Position numbers and translations under genes: made by a program. DNA of 64,000 bases from Mesorhabditis belari (lineage: Eukaryota; Nematoda; Chromadorea; Rhabditida; Rhabditidae): contig CAUEEP010000088.1 of NCBI GenBank assembly GCA_958450365.1, positions 1 through 64,000 of the forward strand. The letters are read 5' to 3'. This document shows, piece by piece, positions 62,300-64,000 of the stretch; the stretch's first letter is position 1; each line of letters opens with the position of its first letter. The notes under the pieces are model-generated. The model was not told the origin of the DNA, made no database searches, and saw nothing but the letters and a program-made list of their open reading frames with translations.

Positions 62300-63325
62300 A
62301 TGACTTTCCAAAGCTTCCCTTCTTTGCCGTCTCTTCTCAAAACACGGATTCTTCATAAATTGAAGGCGTTTGAGGCACTTCAATTGCTGAAAGTGAATCA
62401 CGATCTGCGCTCATTCGTCCTATTTTGCGGGCCAATCTCGTCAAATTTCAAACGTGTTCAAGTGCTGCTGTTCAACGCACAAATAGATGAGGACACCGGA
62501 CGAATTGTGGCAAGTGCGATTCGCATTTATATATTCTATCACGGTATCTCACAAGAAGATAATTCTTCGCTTTCTTTCATGAGCGACATGGGTTGGTACG
62601 GACCAGGTACGGACAAGGTGCTAGTGAATCGCCTTCACGGGCGACTTTTTCGAAAGCTCGCACATTTCGCGAATTTGGAAATACGCTGTGAGGATCAATT
62701 CAATACGAGTGCTCCAAAACTTGATGTCCAGAAGCTTTTGCCACTCAATAAGGCTTTGGAACACATAGTTTTCGATTTCGAATCCTATAGAGATTCAAGC
62801 ATCACTTGCTCGCTTCTCTCAGTGTATAATTCGATCCAAGAGTGCGGAAAGGTTAGTATCACTCTTCCACGTGGCAATCGTGATGTTTCTGGTGACGTTA
62901 ATCGTGAAGCTCTGCGATTTATGGAGAATCGCTGGGCGCTCTGTGAGCGTCTCCGTTTGGACTATATTCCTTTTGACCTTATCAAAGAAAAGCTTTTATT
63001 AATGAAAGAAAATGTGCAGCTCACACTTGTGCACGCTAATTTGGAGAGTTTCGTGGATTGTGTGAAATTCTTCGTGAGGAGCAATCGTTTCAATGCTTAT
63101 CTTCACATTGAACTCTTTGAGGGGTCAGTGACGTGGGCGGATCCGAGATATGAGCAACTCACCTCTATCTTCCTTCAGGCTCACATTCCGCTTGTTAAGA
63201 AGGAAGTATTTCGGGTGAGTCTGGACGAGATCCATTACTTTCATCGCCCTCCACTCGCTTTTCAGTATCAAATTCACAAATTAGCGAAGCGAACACAGCA
63301 TCAATTGAAAAAAGTTTTTTTTTGA
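62300..63325 (+). CDS. F-box family protein, copy O (341 aa)
   Basis: Intact single-exon gene, ATG 62300. F-box-like residues 5-45. The variable block is YHGISQEDNSSLSFMSDMGW. It belongs to the H/L subtype (LNKALEHIVFDFESYRDSSI, ECGKVSITLPRGNRDVSG, TWADPRYEQLTSI), but the tail differs (HKLAKRTQHQLKKVFF). The second cysteine-containing position reads ITCSLLSVYN instead of VTRSLLSMYN. AATAAA at 63482-63487. Confidence 0.85.
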   Translation: MTFQSFPSLPSLLKTRILHKLKAFEALQLLKVNHDLRSFVLFCGPISSNFKRVQVLLFNAQIDEDTGRIVASAIRIYIFYHGISQEDNSSLSFMSDMGWYGPGTDKVLVNRLHGRLFRKLAHFANLEIRCEDQFNTSAPKLDVQKLLPLNKALEHIVFDFESYRDSSITCSLLSVYNSIQECGKVSITLPRGNRDVSGDVNREALRFMENRWALCERLRLDYIPFDLIKEKLLLMKENVQLTLVHANLESFVDCVKFFVRSNRFNAYLHIELFEGSVTWADPRYEQLTSIFLQAHIPLVKKEVFRVSLDEIHYFHRPPLAFQYQIHKLAKRTQHQLKKVFF

Positions 63326-64000
63326 TTACCAAGTGGTGTAATTTCATGTCATGTTTCTCATTTTCTCAGGTTTGTCCTTTCAACCTTTGCTGATTATCTT
63401 ACGATTTAACATCAAGATTAGGTAGTTTATTCGCTGCTAAATGTTTGCCTCCTTAAGAGATAAATGTGTTTATATGTGACGAATAAATACTGTAGAATAC
63501 AATGAAATGTTGCACTATTGCTATGACACATCAAACTCTCCTTAAAGAGTGTCAACACACACTATAGTCAAATCTTACACTATCGGTGTGATGGAGAAGA
63601 AAAACCCTGGAAAAAGAAGTCATTTTACAATGGAAAAAAGCCAAGATCCGACTTGCAACTTCAGATTCGAATCCTGAATCAGCCATTCGCTTCAAGGCAC
63701 CTTTTTACTTCGAAAATTGACGTATGCTTGGCTCATCCGTCTTTTAGTCTGGCTACAACTATTCATTCATTGGCCGGGTTACTGTAGCCAGGTGACTGCT
63801 GATGAGAAACGCGGGACATCACAGGCTTCAAAAGTCGTCATTGATGTGCCGATGAGCTACGGCAATCTTCTATGACAGTGACCTGGCTACAGAAAGTTCA
63901 TTCACTGACTGCCCAGTCAGTGAATGAACAGTTGTAGCCGGACTATGAGCCAGATTTATGAGTCAAGTACGTGTCAATTCTCGAAGTGAAAAGTTGCTTT
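63326..64000 (+). repeat. F-box 3' flank, R1 and R3 fragments
   Basis: 63326-63690 is the family 3' flank. 63715-63960 contains R1 pieces in both orientations (TTCATTCACTGACTGCCCAG and its inverse). R3 starts at about 63968 and runs off the window. Confidence 0.5.

Overview
The window looks like repeat-rich nuclear DNA of a nematode. It is AT-rich and carries many degraded Tc1/mariner transposons. The one large spliced gene has introns of about 40-60 bases. A 19-base perfect match to the nematode spliced leader SL1 occurs twice. Most of the unique coding content is one locally amplified family of about 340-residue single-exon proteins whose first 45 residues read as an F-box. The species is not identifiable from the sequence alone.

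Layout. 1-8.7 kb holds a dead F-box copy, a Tc1-like element with long terminal repeats, two MITE copies, a mariner remnant, and two broken F-box copies joined head to head. 8.7-13.5 kb is non-coding interspersed repeats, one 1.5-kb part of which recurs inverted at 34.2-35.8 kb. 13.5-26.8 kb has four F-box genes with readable frames (13822, 17692, 22027, 25779), interrupted by a mariner, two Tc1-type elements and a pogo/Tc5-like remnant. 26.8-31.1 kb is the rest of a large duplicated block. It contains AT-rich fragments resembling bacterial genes (an ABC exporter of CydC type and ribosomal protein L19), a long palindromic repeat and the SL1 match. 31.1-36.1 kb is mostly repeats. 36.1-44.3 kb has three more F-box genes. 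The block from 23.07-31.12 kb is repeated at 40.59-49.44 kb and is near-identical over most of its length. 49.7-52.6 kb contains mariner, Tc1 and non-LTR retrotransposon remnants. 52.7-55.5 kb is a multi-exon Spinster-like transporter gene with two in-frame stops. 55.7-64 kb holds more F-box copies (fragment at 55703; full copies at 59929 minus and 62300 plus), an integrase fragment and further repeats.

How it fits together. The F-box copies share not only coding sequence but also about 200-280 bases of 5' flank and 300-450 bases of 3' flank including an AATAAA site. What is amplified is therefore a gene-plus-flank unit, in both orientations. Copies are mosaic (coding of one type with flank of another), which points to ongoing gene conversion or unequal exchange. 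Within the proteins a short block (about residues 82-108) varies strongly in sequence and length between well-conserved blocks. F-box proteins normally recruit substrates to SCF ubiquitin ligases. Large, fast-evolving F-box families are established in nematodes, so a substrate- or pathogen-recognition role is a reasonable inference but is not shown here.
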